64,000 bases of DNA. Origin: Pseudoalteromonas arctica A 37-1-2 (GTDB lineage Bacteria > Pseudomonadota > Gammaproteobacteria > Enterobacterales > Alteromonadaceae). The stretch lies in contig NZ_CP011025.1 of NCBI RefSeq assembly GCF_000238395.3, forward strand, positions 992,001 to 1,056,000, written 5' to 3'. The notes beneath the pieces are model-generated. The model was not told where the DNA came from. It ran no database searches and worked only from the letters and a program-made list of their open reading frames with translations. The translations under genes were made by a program, and so were the position numbers. Shown here piece by piece: positions 17,077 to 32,000 of the stretch (position 1 is the stretch's first letter; every line of letters begins with the position of its first letter).

Positions 17077-20000
17077 ATGGAAGCAAATCAACTTGTAGTT
17101 ATTGATATTCAGGGTTCGGCGGGTGTTGTGTTGGATGATGGATCAATAAGAGCGTTAAACGTGGGTGACATTATTACCGTAGGTGATTTAGTTGTTACTG
17201 CTATTAAGTCGTCGTTACAAATAGATGTGCAAGGTGAAACCTTATCTATACCCGCAAATCAAAAGGTAAAAATAACACCAGACCTATTAGCGAAAGAAGC
17301 AAGAGACTCTAGCGAAACAACTGTTTTTGATGAAAGTTTAGATGAAGCAATCGCAAGCTTAGATTTAGGTACAGAACAAGACTCATCAACGGCGGCTAAT
17401 TCAGATGTAACAGATTTTTTAGATGCATTAGAGGGTGATGGGGACATTTTAGATAATTTAGAGGCAACAGCCGCTGGTGGCGGTAATGCAGCTGGTGCAG
17501 ATGGAGGTAGTTCGTTTGTACAGTTAACCCGAATTTCTGAAAGTGTTGATCCTAGTAGTGTTACTTTTGATTCTTCTTTTGATCAAAGCGCTACTGAAGC
17601 TTTTAATTTAAGAGATACCTCTGATGGTATTGTGCCTGACGCAACTTCGGCTTCTATTTCACTTAATGAGCTGGGCGTTACTAATTCATCACAACCAACA
17701 ATTACCGGTACGAGTGAAAACTTAATTGGCGAAACGGTTAATGTAACGGTAACTGATGTTGATGGAAATTCTCAAGTAGTTAGTGTTGTGATTGGCCCTG
17801 ATGGTACCTTTGAAATAACCCTACCAACTCCAGTTGCGGATGGCCCTGTGACCGTTGTTGTTGAAGCAACAGATCCTGTTGGCAACCCTATAAACGACAC
17901 TATTTCTATAGAAATTGATACAACACCTCCGCTTATTGCTATTGATCCTGTTGCCGATTCTGCTTCGCAAACAGTGACAGTAACAGGGACTGTATCTGGG
18001 TTGAACACTGGGGATAATGTGTCGGTCACGTTAACGGATAGTGCAGGTACGGTACAAACAATTGTTACTCAGGTTGATGCGCTAGGAAATTGGGTTGTTA
18101 CTACTACCTCACCTTTATCTGAAGGAGAGTTTAACGTAAGCGCAGTGGCGATTGATGCAGCTGGAAATCAAGCTGTAGATCAAGCTTTAGCGAATGTAGA
18201 TTTAACTGCTCCGGTAATCACAGTAAATGTAACTGATGAAACAAATAACGCAACACCACCACTTGTTGGAACAACAAATGGGGTTCCTGAAGGCACGCAA
18301 GTAACAATTACTGTTACAGATAGTGCAGGACAAATACAAACATTAACAGCGGTTACTCAAGCCGATGGAAGCTGGAGTGTAGAAGTTGGGACTCCTTTAC
18401 CTGAAGGTGATTTTACTGTTGATGCACAAGTAAGCGACAGTGTAGGAAACTTAGCATTAGCAAGTGATTCAGGAGTAGTTGATTTAACGGCGCCTACGGT
18501 ACAAATTAATAATATTAACGACACTCAAGACACCACGCCAACTATTACAGGTAACGCGCAAGATGTACCTGCAGGCTCTATTATTAGTGTGGTTATTACC
18601 GATTTTAATGGTCAAACTCAAACATTATTAACCCAAACTAACGCTGATGGTGATTGGTCTATTGACGTAACTACGCCATTGGCTGAAGGGCAGTTTGAGG
18701 TTGATGCAAGTGTAAGCGATGCTGCAGGTAATCAAGCCCAAGCAAATAACCAAGGTGTTGTTGATTTAACAAATCCAGATATTACCGTTACTGCAATTGC
18801 TGATACTAACGATACTACACCAACATTTGTAGGTAGGGTAGAAGACGCTCCAGCAGGCTCTGTAATTACAGTATTAGTAACCGATATAAACGGTAGCGTA
18901 CAAACTTTAACTACTTTATTAAATGAAGATGGCACATGGAGTGTTGATGCTAATGAAATCTTGCCAGGTGGTGAGTTTACAGCAACTGCGTCAGTAACCG
19001 ATCCAGCAGGTAATGAGGCTACTGCGCAAACAAACGGCGAAATAACGTTTGCTCCTATTTCAATTCAAATCGATGCAATTGCTAATACTAACGATACCAC
19101 TCCATTTTTAAGTGGTAACACCGGTAATGTGCCTGCAGGTACAACCATTACTTTAACTATTACGGCAAGCGATGGGAGTACATTTACATTACTTGCAGTG
19201 ACGCAAGCAGATGGTTCGTGGACTGCACAAGTAACAACCCCTCTACCTGAGGGCGACTTTACCGTAGTTGCTGCTGTTATAGATGACTCGGGTAATGAAG
19301 CGCAAGCAAGTGCAGTAGGTAATGTTGATTTAACTGTAAGCATTAATTTTATTATTGATACTAACGATACAACACCAACAATTAGCGGTTCTACACAAGA
19401 CGTAGAACCTGGTGCGTTAGTAACCGTTACATTTACAGGAAGCGATGGCGTAGCAGAAACCGTGGAAGTAGTTACAGGTGCTGACGGAAGTTGGTCAGTT
19501 GAGGCAAGTAATGAATTAGTTGAAGGCCAGTTTAGTGTGGTTGCAACAGTGACTGATGCTGCAGGTAATACAGCTTCTGCAAGCGAAACTGGAGAAATTG
19601 ATTTAACAGATCCTGCAATCACGATTAATCCTATTGAGGATACGAATGATGTAACCCCATCTGTAAGCGGTAATGTAATTGATGTACCTGCAGGGACCGA
19701 AGTTACATTAGTAATAACTGACAGTGAAGGTAATGAACAAACACTTACAACAACTACAAATACAGATGGTACATATACAGCGGATATTATTGCAGATCTC
19801 AGTGAAGGTGATTTCACAGTAACAGCAAGTGTTAGCGACACTGCAGGCAATAGCAGTACGGCAACTGTTACAGGTACGGTCGATTTAACCGCACCAAGTG
19901 TCACTATCAACAATATTGCTGATACAAACGATACAACACCTACTCTTACCGGCTCTACCCAAGGATTAGCATCGGGCAGTGAAGTGACTTTAACTGTTAC

Positions 20001-23000
20001 TGATAGTCTAGGGGCTGAGCAACAGTTAGTTACTACTATAAGTGCGGATGGTACTTGGAGTATTGAGGTTCCAACTGCTTTAAGCGAGGGGGATTTTACC
20101 GTAACTGCTAATGTATCTGATAATGCAGGTAACGCAGCTCAAGATTCACAATTAGGCTCAGTTGATACCACCCCTCCTTTAGTTGCAATAAATGACTTTG
20201 CTGATTCAAACGATACAACGCCTACATTTAGCGGAACAACAAGTGATGTAGCTCCGGGTAGCCTTGTTAGTGTTTTAGTTACTGATGCAAATGGTGAGTC
20301 TCAAACATTGACGGCGGTTGTGTCAGAAGATGGAACTTGGCAAGTTGGTGCAACTCAAGCTGTTGCTGAAGGCGACTTTACAATTACGGCAACAGTAACA
20401 GACGCTGCAGGTAATGAAGCAAGCGATACCGGTACTGGAACAATTGATTTATCAGCTCCAATTATAGCAATTAATACAATCCCAGATAGTGCCGATACTA
20501 CTCCAACAATATCAGGTTCCGTACAAAATGTGCCAGCTGGAACAACGGTTACGTTAATATTGACGGATGCTGGTGGTAATACACAAACAATTACAACACA
20601 AACGCTAGCTGATGGTAGCTGGACAGCTGATGCTATTAATGAGTTAGTTGAAGGTGACTTTAGCGTTAATGCCATCGTTAGCGATGAAGCAGGTAACCAA
20701 AGTGAAACTTCAGCACAAGGAACTATCGATAATACCGCACCAACTATTACGATTGATGCACTCGCTGATAGTAACGATACAACACCGACAATTTCTGGCA
20801 CTGCAACGGGCGAGCCAGAAGGCACGGTTGTTACTATTACGGTAACTGATGAAGCAGGTAATCCACAAATAATTACTACAGAAGTGCTCGCTGATGGCAC
20901 TTTCACTGTTGATGTGCCGAACGAATTAAGTGAAGGTGAATTTACTGTTGAGGTATCGGTTACAGATACTGCGGGCAATGAAACCACAGCAACTACGACT
21001 GGCGAGGTTGATACTTTAGCACCGGTGATCACGATAGATGCACTGGCTGATAGTAACGACACCACCCCAACTATTTCAGGCACCGCAACAGGTGAGCCAG
21101 AAGGCACGGTTGTTACTATTACCGTGACTGATGAAGCAGGTAACCCACAAATAATTACTACTGAAGTACAAGCTGATGGTACCTTTAGTGTGGACGTACC
21201 AAATGAACTAAGTGAAGGTGAATTTACTGTTGAGGTATCTGTTACTGACACTTCAGGTAATGAAACCACAGCAACAACGACGGGCGAAGTTGATACTGCC
21301 GCGCCAACAGTTACTATTGACCCCATAGGTGATACTAACGATACCACACCAACAATTTCAGGCACCGCAACGGGTGAGCCAGAAGGCACATTAGTTACAA
21401 TTACGGTAACTGATGAAGCAGGTAATCCACAAATAATTACTACTGAGGTACAAGCCGATGGCACCTTCAGTGTAGATGTGCCGAACGAATTAAGTGAAGG
21501 CGAATTTACTGTTGAAGTATCGGTTACAGATACTGCGGGTAATGAAACCACAGCAACAACAACGGGAGAAGTCGATACTACCGCGCCAACAGTTATTATT
21601 GACCCAGTAGGTGATACTAACGATACCACCCCAACTATATCAGGCACCGTAACGGGTGAGCCAGAAGGCACGGTTGTTACTATTACAGTAACTGATGAAG
21701 CAGGTAATCCACAAACCATAACCACAGAAGTACAAGCCGATGGCACATTTAGTGTTGATGTACCAAATGAATTAAGTGAAGGTGAGTTTACTGTTGAAGT
21801 ATCGGTTACCGATACAGCAGGGAATGAAACAACCGTAACAACAACAGGCGAAGTTGATACTGCCGCGCCAACAGTTATTATTGACCCCGTAGGTGATACT
21901 AACAACACCACTCCAACTATTTCAGGCACCGCGACGAGTGAGCCAGAAGGTACAGTTGTTACTATTACGGTAACTGATGAAGCCGGTAACTCACAAATCA
22001 TTACCACTGAAGTGCAAGCTGATGGCACCTTTAGTGCTGATGTGCCAAATGAACTAAGCGAAGGCGAATTTACTGTTGAGGTATCGGTTACAGATACCGC
22101 AGGTAATGAAACCACAGCCACAACAACGGGAGAAGTTGATACCACAGCGCCAATAGTGACTATTAACGCGTTAGGCGATACGAGTGATACAACACCGATC
22201 ATTTCAGGTACGGTTAGCGGGGAGCCAGCTGGTTCAACCGTAACTTTAACCGTGACCGATGCTAACGGTGAATTACAAACAATTACAGCACAAGTAATTG
22301 CTGATGGAAGTTGGACTGCAGAAGTATCCGCGGCTTTAGCTGAAGGAAGCTACTCTGTAGATGCAAGTATTAGTGATAGCGCTGGTAATGAAGGCACAGC
22401 AAGTGCTTCAGGCACAATTGATACAAGCGCATTGACCATTACCATTGATATTATTGGCGAAACTAACGATCAAACACCTCAAATAAATGGTGATACTTTT
22501 AATGCACAAGTTGGCTCTCAAGTGGGAGTTCAGATCACTGACTCAGCGGGTGCAATAATTACTTTAACCACAGTTGTTGATGAAAACGGTCTTTGGAGTG
22601 TTACTCCGCCTGCAAATTTAGCTGAGGGCACCATTTTAATTAGTGCAACAGTAACAGACATAGGTGGTGGAACGGCTAATGCAGAGCTTGATGCTGTAAT
22701 TGATATTACGCCTCCAACAATACAAGTAAATGAACTAGAGACAAGTAATGATACAACACCGGTTATTTCTGGTAACACAACTGACGTAGCTTCAGGCACA
22801 GTTATAAATTTAACGGTTACTGATTCTCAAGGGGTTGTTCGTACATTTAGCACTACAACGGATGCCGATGGTAATTGGAGTGTTGAGCTTTCTCAAGAGC
22901 TGGCCTCGGGCGATTATTCTGTAGAAGCTGAAGTATCTGATGCTGCAGGAAATAGCGCTTCAACCACGGCTACCGGTAATATAGACACATCAGGGCCTAG

Positions 23001-26000
23001 CTTAACCGTTGACTTTGATACTCTAACTAACGACTCAACACCTACCATTTCAGGCACTAGTGATGCAGACGTTGGTACCAGCATCACGGTTGTTATTACT
23101 GATGGAAACGGGGTTGAACAAACACTTACCACCACAGTAGATACAAATGGTAACTGGGAAGTAACTCCACAAGCAGATTTAAATGAAGGTGATAACACCA
23201 TAGAAGTGAGTGTGTCTGATGAAGCAGGAAATACGACAACAGTTACGGATACAATTACGTTAGACACACAAGCGCCAATACTCACCATTCAAAACGTAGG
23301 CGATGTCAGCGATTTAACACCTGAGCTGCAGGGCACTAGTAATGAAATTGGCGGCACCGTAACACTGACCATCACCGACAGCCAAGGCGCTGAGCAAACC
23401 TTCACCACCACCGTTGAAAGTGATGGCCACTGGAATATTGAAATTCCAGGTGCCCTTGCACAAGGTGACTTTAGCGTTGTTGCCAGCATCACTGATGCTG
23501 CAGGCAACGACACCATGGCCAACAGTAGTGGTAATGTAGATACCATTACACCGGTTATCACCGTTGATGCACTGGGTTTAGGCAACGACAGCACCCCAGT
23601 TGTTAGTGGTACCTCAACAGAGCCTGAAGGCACCGTTGTGAATATTGTTATCACAGACAGTAACGGCGATGAAACACCAATTACAGCCACAGTCGATGCG
23701 AACGGCAACTGGCAAGCAATCAGCCCTGAATTACCAGAGGGCAGCTACAGTGTGCAAGCCAGCATTACCGATGCCGCAGGTAACACCGATAGTGCCGTGC
23801 AATCGGGCACCATTGATAGCCTCGCGCCAACGCTTGTGCTTGATACCGTGGGCGCAACGAACGATAGCACCCCGACTATCAGCGGAAGTACCAATGCGCC
23901 AGCTGGGACTGTTATTAGCATCAGCGTGAGTGATGGCACCACAACAGAAACGTTCACCGCAACAGTACAAGCTGATGGCAGCTGGTCAGCGGATGTACCG
24001 AATGCACTGAGCGATGGTGAGCTCACCATTGAAGCTAGCGTGAGTGATAACGCCGGTAATACCACTACATTAAGTGAAACCGCAACACTCAACACCACGG
24101 CCCCAAGCATTAGTATTAATGCATTGGTTGATACCAACGACACCACCCCAACCATTAATGGTACAAGCGATGCGGCAGATGGCACCACCATTAGTTTAAC
24201 GTTTGAAGACAGTGCAGGGAATATTACGACTGTTGATACGACCGTAACGGGTGGTGTATGGAGCGTAGACGTACCAAGCGTTCTAGCTGAAGGCGAATAT
24301 ACTGTCACCGCAGAGGTAGACGATGGTCTAGGTAATATCGGCAGCGCCACCGAGACAGGCGAGATTGACTTAACCGCACCGAGCCTTGTTATTACCAACA
24401 ACGGTGTAGGCAACGACACCACCCCAACGATTGCAGGTACCAGTGATGCAGTGCAGGGAAGTGAAATAACGATTGTTGTCACTGACAGCAGTGGTACACC
24501 GCAAACAATAAGCGCCACCGTACTTGCCAATGGCACATGGTCAATCCCTGTACCGGTAGCACTAGCAGAAGGTGCATACACCATTAGTGCAAGTGTTGAA
24601 GATGCCGCAGGCAACGACACCACCGCCACAGGCGCTGGTGAAGTAGACACCACTGCACCGACACTTGTGCTTACCAGCCCAGGTTCAAGTAATGATGTAA
24701 CGCCGATATTTAGCGGCACAAGCGATGCGGTTGAAGGCACGGTTATTAACTTCACCGTAGTGGATGATTTAGGTAGCTCACAAACGTTCACCACCACGGT
24801 TGATGCCGATGGCAACTTCTCGGTCGAAGTAACCACCGCACTGGCAGAAGGACCGTATACGATTACTGCTAACATCAGCGATGTAGCAGGTAACAGCACC
24901 GATATTACCGGCAACGGCACAATAGACACGTCCGCGCCGAGTGTGAGTGTAAATGCACCATTATTAACAAACGACAGCACGCCAACAGTCACAGGCACCA
25001 GTGATGCACCAAATAGCACCATTACGGTGACGTTTACAGATGCCGCGAATGCGACTCAAAGCATTGATGTACAAACCGATGCCAATGGTAACTGGAGTGC
25101 GACACCAACAGGCACATTAGCTGAAGGTAATTACAGCGTTAGCGCCAGCATTACCGATGCTGCAGACAATACAGGCACCGGCACTGACAGTGGCGAAGTA
25201 GATATAACACCGCCAGATTTAGCGTTTACACCTACCTTCTTATTAGGCTCATTGGTGTTATTAAACGGTACCTCTGATTTACCGGCTGGCAGTGAAATTA
25301 CGATTACTGAGCAACTTGTTGGCGGTGGCGTAGGGTTAAGCTACACCACAACCACTGATGCCAATGGTAACTGGTCACTGACTGGTATTGATATCTCATT
25401 ACTGAACTTAGGCTCAGTGATCGCAACAGCGACCGATGCCGCAGGTAATACCCGTACAATTAGCTCAGATGACTTTGATAATACGCCACCGACACTCACT
25501 GTTGATGTTGCAGCACAAAGCGACAGCAACACGCCAATCATAAGCGGCACAAGTGACGCAGGTCAGGGTGCGCAAGTGACGATTGTGGTTACTGATAGCG
25601 CAGGCAACCCACAAACCATCACCGCTTTAGTGGATGCCAATGGCAACTGGAGTGCCACACCAGCGACACCGCTAAGCGAAGGTGAAACGACCATAGAAGT
25701 CAGTGTGCGCGACAGTGTAGGTAACGAAACCACCTTGAGTGATACCAGTACCATCGACACGCAAGCGCCAACACTCACCATTCAAAGCGTGGGCGATATA
25801 AGTGATTTAACACCAGAGCTGCAAGGCACCAGTAATGAAATTGGTGGCACTGTCACACTCACTATCACAGATAGCGCAGGTGCTGTGCAAACCATTGATA
25901 CAATAGTTGACAGCGATGGCCACTGGGTTATTGAAGTATCAAACGCGCTTGCCCAAGGTGACTTCACAGTTGTTGCGAGCATTACCGATGCCGCAGGCAA

Positions 26001-29000
26001 TGAGAGCACAGCGAATAGCAGTGGCAATGTTGATACGGTTACACCAATCGTCACTGTTGACGCATTGGGTCTAGGTAACGACAGCACCCCAGTTGTTAGT
26101 GGTACCTCAACAGAGCCTGAAGGCACGGTTATCAACATTATTATTACTGACAGCAACGGTGATGAACACCCAATTACAGCCACAGTCGATGCAAACGGCG
26201 ATTGGCAAGCAACTAGCCCTGAATTACCGGATGGAAGCTACACCGTGCAAGCCAGTATCACCGATGATGCAGGCAACACCGGTGGCGCCACACAAACTGG
26301 CACCCTTGATACCTTAGCGCCAACATTGACGTTAGACACCGTCGGCGCCACCAACGACAGCACGCCAACAATTAGCGGGACATCGAACGCGCCAGCGGGC
26401 ACAGTGATAAACATCAGCGTAAGCGACGGCACCACAACCGAAACGTTCACCGCGACAGTACAAGCCGACGGCAGTTGGTCAGCAGATGTGCCGACAGCAT
26501 TAGCTGATGGAGAGCTTACTATTGAAGCCAGCGTGAGCGATAACGCCGGAAACACCACCACATTAAGTGAAACCGCGACACTCAACACCACCGCGCCGAG
26601 CATTAACATTAATGCCTTGGTTGATACCAACGACACCACACCAACCATTAATGGTACAAGTGATGCGGCAGATGGCACCACCATTAGTTTAACGTTTGAA
26701 GACAGAGCAGGGAATATTACGACTGTTGATACGACCGTAACGGGTGGTGTATGGAGCGTAGACGCACCAAGCGTTCTAGCCGAAGGCGAATATACTGTCA
26801 CCGCAGAGGTAGACGATGGTCTAGGTAATATCGGCAGCGCCACCGAGACAGGCGAGATTGACTTAACCGGACCAAGCCTTGTTATCACCGACAACGGTGT
26901 AGGCAACGACACCACGCCAACGATTGCAGGTACCAGCGATGCACCGCAAGGCAGTGAAGTAACCATTGTTGTCACCGACAGCAACGGCGCAGCGCAAACA
27001 ATAAATGCCACCGTGCTTGCTAATGGTACGTGGTCAATTCCTGTACCGGTAGCACTTGCAGAAGGTGCATACACCGTAAGCGCGAGTGTTGAAGATGTGG
27101 CAGGCAACGAAGCCACCGCCACAGGCGCTGGTGAAGTAGATACCATTGCACCGACACTTGTACTTACCAGCCCTGGTTCAAGTAATGACATCAACCCGAC
27201 ATTTAGCGGCACAAGCGATGCGGTTGAAGGCACCGTTATTAACTTCACCGTAGTGGACGATCAAGGCAATACACAAACCTTTGCGACCACTGTGGATGCC
27301 GATGGCAACTTCTCTATAGAAGTACCGACTGAATTGGCTGAAGGACCATACAGCATCGAAGCAAGTATTAGCGATGTGGCAGGTAACAGCACCGGTATTA
27401 CAGGCAACGGCACCATTGATACGACCGCACCGAGTGTGAGTGTAAATGCGCCGTTACTAACCAACGACAGCACGCCCACGGTTACGGGCACCAGTGATGC
27501 ACCTAATAGCACTATCACAGTTACGTTTACAGATGCAGCAAATGCAACTCAAAGCATTGATGTACAAACCGATGCTAATGGTAACTGGAGTGCGACACCA
27601 ACAGGTACATTAGCTGAAGGTGACTACAGCGTCAGCGCTAGCATCACCGATGCCGCAGGCAACACAGGCACCGGCACGGACAGTGGCGAAGTAGACGTAA
27701 CCCCGCCAGCACTTGCCTTTACGCCAACGTTTGAGCTTGGCTTATTAGTCACATTAAGTGGTACGTCTGACTTGCCAGCAGGTAGTGAAATTACTATTAC
27801 CGAGCAACTTGTTAACGGGGGTATTGGTGCAACTTATACCACTACAACGGATGCGGATGGCAACTGGTCATTAGTCGGATTAGATGTATCGTTACTTGAT
27901 GTTGGCTCAGTGATCGCAACAGCGACCGATGCCGCAGGTAACACGCGTACAATTAGCTCAGACGACTTTGATAACACACCACCAACGCTTACTGTTGAGG
28001 TTGACGCACAAAGCGACAGCAACACGCCAATCATAAGCGGCACAAGTGACGCAGGTGAGGGTGCGCAAGTGACCATAGTGGTTACTGATAGCGCAGGCAA
28101 CCCACAAACCATCACCGCACTTGTGGATGCAAACGGTGATTGGAGTGCCACACCAACCACACCGCTAAGCGAAGGCGAAAGCACCATTGAAGTGAGTGTA
28201 CGCGACAGTGTCGGCAATGAAACCACCGTGAGTGACACCACGACTATCGACACGCAAGCGCCAACGCTCACCATTCAAAACGTAGGCGATGTTAGCGATT
28301 TAACACCTGAGCTGCAGGGCACCAGTAATGAAATTGGTGGCACCGTAACACTCACCATCACCGACAGCGGAGGCATCAATCAAACCCTTAGCACCGTTGT
28401 AGGCAGCGATGGTCACTGGGCAATCGAAGTATCGACAGCCCTTGCACAAGGTGACTTTAGCGTTGTTGCCAGCATTACCGATGCGGCAGGCAATGAGAGC
28501 ACAGCGAATAGCAGTGGCAATGTTGATACGGTTACACCAATCGTCACTGTTGACGCATTGGGTCTAGGTAACGACAGCACCCCAGTGATTAGTGGTACTT
28601 CAACAGAGCCTGAAGGCACCGTTGTAAACATTGTTATTACCGACAGTAACGGTGATGAGCACCCAATCACCGCTACTGTGGATGCAAACGGCGATTGGCA
28701 AGCAACCAGCCTTGAATTACCAGATGGAAGCTACAACGTACAAGCCAGTATCACCGATGATGCAGGCAACACCGGCGGCGCCACACAAACAGGCAGCTTA
28801 GATACTTTAGCGCCGACACTGACGTTAGACACAGTAGGCGCCACTAATAACAGCACGCCAACAATTAGCGGGACATCAAACGCGCCAGCAGGCACGGTTA
28901 TAACGATTAACGTCACGGATGCAGATAATACAGAAACGTTCACCGCGACAGTACAAGCCGATGGCAGTTGGTCAGCGGATGTACCGAACGCGCTAACTGA

Positions 29001-32000
29001 TGGTCCACTCACTATCGAAGCAAGCGTAAGCGACAGTGCAGGGAACACCACTACATTAAGTGAAAACGCAACACTCAACACCACGGCGCCAAGTATCAGT
29101 ATTAATGCACTGGTTGACACTAATGACACCACGCCAGAAATTCGCGGGACAAGCGATGCGGCAGATGGCACCACCATTAGTTTAACGTTTGAAGACAGTG
29201 CAGGGAATATTACGACTGTTGATACGACCGTAACGGGTGGTGTATGGAGCGTCGATGCACCAACTGATTTAGCCGAAGGCGAATATACTGTCACCGCAGA
29301 GGTAGACGATGGTCTAGGTAATATCGGCACCGCCACCGAGACAGGCGAGATTGACTTAACCGGACCAAGCCTTGTTATTACCAACAACGGTGTAGGCAAC
29401 GACACTACGCCAACGATTGCAGGTACTAGCGATGCACCGCAAGGCAGTGAAGTAACCATTGTTGTCACCGACAGCAGCGGCGCAGCGCAAACAATGAGCG
29501 CCACCGTACTAGCCAATGGTACGTGGTCAATCCCTGTACCGATAGCACTTGCAGAGGGCGCATACACTATTAGCGCGAGTGTTGAAGATGTGGCAGGCAA
29601 CGACACCACCGCCACAGGCGCAGGTGAAATAGATACCACTGCACCGACACTTGTACTTACCAGCCCAGGCTCAAGTAATGACATCACCCCGACACTCAGT
29701 GGAACAAGTGATGCGGTTGAAGGCACGGTTATTAACTTCACGGTTATGGACGATCAAGGCAATACACAAACCTTTACCACCACGGTGGATGCCGATGGCA
29801 ACTTCTCAGTCGAAGTGCCAACAGCACTGGCAGAAGGGCCGTACACGATCACCGCCAATATCAGCGATGTGGCAGGTAACAGCACCGATATTACCGGCAA
29901 CGGCACCATTGATACCACAGCACCAAGTGTGAGTGTAGATGCGCCAGTATTAACAAACGACAGCACGCCCACGGTTGCGGGCACCAGTGATGCACCTAAC
30001 AGCACCATCACGGTTACGTTTACAGATGCAGCAAATGCCACTCAAAGCATTGATGTACAAACAGATACTAACGGTAACTGGAGTGCGACACCAACAGGTA
30101 CATTAGCTGAAGGTAATTACAATGTCAGCGCCAGCATCACTGATGCTGCAGGCAACACAGGTACAGGTACAGATACAGGCGAAGTAGATATAACACCGCC
30201 AGATTTAGCGTTTACACCTACCTTCTTATTAGGTTCATTGGTGTTATTAAACGGCACCTCTGATTTACCGGCTGGCAGTGAAATTACCATTACTGAGCAA
30301 CTTGTTGGCGGCGGTGTGGGCGTAAGTTACACCACAACCACTGACGCCAATGGTAACTGGTCACTGACTGGTATTGATATCTCATTACTGAACTTAGGCT
30401 CAGTGATCGCAACAGCGACCGATGCAGCAGGTAATACCCGTACAATTAGCTCAGACGACTTTGATAATACGCCACCGACACTCACTGTTGATGTTGCAGC
30501 ACAAAGCGACAGCAACACGCCAATCATAAGCGGCACAAGCGATGCAGGTGAGGGTGCACAAGTGACGATTGTGGTTACTGATAGCGCAGGCAACCCACAA
30601 ACCATCACTGCGCTTGTGGATGCGGATGGCAATTGGAGTGCCACTCCAACCACACCGCTAAGCGAAGGTGAAAGCACCATTGAAGTGAGTGTACGCGACA
30701 GTGTCGGCAACGAAACCACCGCGAGTGATACCACCACCATCGACACGCAAGCGCCAACGCTTACGATACAAAATGTAGGTGATGTAAACGACCTAACACC
30801 GACATTACAAGGCACCAGTAACGAAATTGGCGGCACTGTTACACTCATCGTGACCGACAGCGACGGCGTAGTGCAAACCATTACCACCACCGTTGAAAGT
30901 GATGGCCACTGGGACATTGAAATCCCAAGTGCGCTTGCGCAAGGTGACTTTACTGTAAGCGCCAGTATTACGGATGCTGCAGGCAACGACACCACCGCGA
31001 GCAGCAGTGGTAACGTAGACACCATTACACCGGTTGTCACCGTTGATGCACTGGGCCTTGGCAACGACAGCACCCCAGTTGTTAGTGGTACCTCAACAGA
31101 GCCTGAAGGCACGGTTGTAAACATTGTTATTACTGACAGCAACGGTGATGAACACCCAATTACAGCCACAGTCGATGCAAACGGCGATTGGCAAGCAACT
31201 AGCCCTGAATTACCGGATGGAAGCTACACCGTGCAAGCCAGTATCACCGATGATGCAGGCAACACCGGTGGCGCAGTTCAATCAGGCACTCTTGATACCT
31301 TAGCACCGACATTAACACTGGATACCGTGGGCGCTACGAACGACAGCACCCCAGCAATCAGCGGAAGCAGCAATGCGCCAGCGGGCACAGTAATAAACAT
31401 CAGTGTAAGCGACGGCACCACAACAGAAACGTTTACCGCAACAGTACAAGCCGATGGCAGCTGGTCAGCAGATGTATCGAATGCACTGAGCGATGGTGAG
31501 CTCACTATCGAAGCAAGCGTCAGCGACAGTGCAGGCAACACCACTACATTAAGTGAAAACGCAACACTCAACACCACTGCGCCGAGCATCAGTATTAATG
31601 CATTGGTTGATACCAACGACACCACCCCAACCATTAATGGTACAAGCGATGCGGCCGATGACACCACCATTAGCTTAACGTTTGAAGACAGTGCAGGGAA
31701 TATTACGACTGTTGATACAACCGTAACGGGTGGAGTATGGAGCGTCGATGCACCAACTGATTTAGCCGAAGGCGAATATACTGTCACCGCAGAGGCAGAT
31801 GATGGTCTAGGTAATATCGGCAGCGCCACCGAAACAGGTCAGATAGACCTTACTGGCCCGAGCCTTGTTATTACCGACAACGGTGTAGGCAACGACACCA
31901 CGCCAACGATTGCAGGTACCAGCGATGCACCGCAAGGCAGTGAAGTAACCATTGTTGTCACCGACAGCAGCGGCGCAGCGCAAACAATGAGCGCCACCGT

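Noticed and set aside
20355..22202. Long minus-strand open frames opposite the adhesin gene (up to 615 codons)
   Set aside because: They mirror the Ig repeats in a fixed frame; repeat codon bias removes stops. Composition is Ser/Val/Pro-rich nonsense with no start signals or domains.
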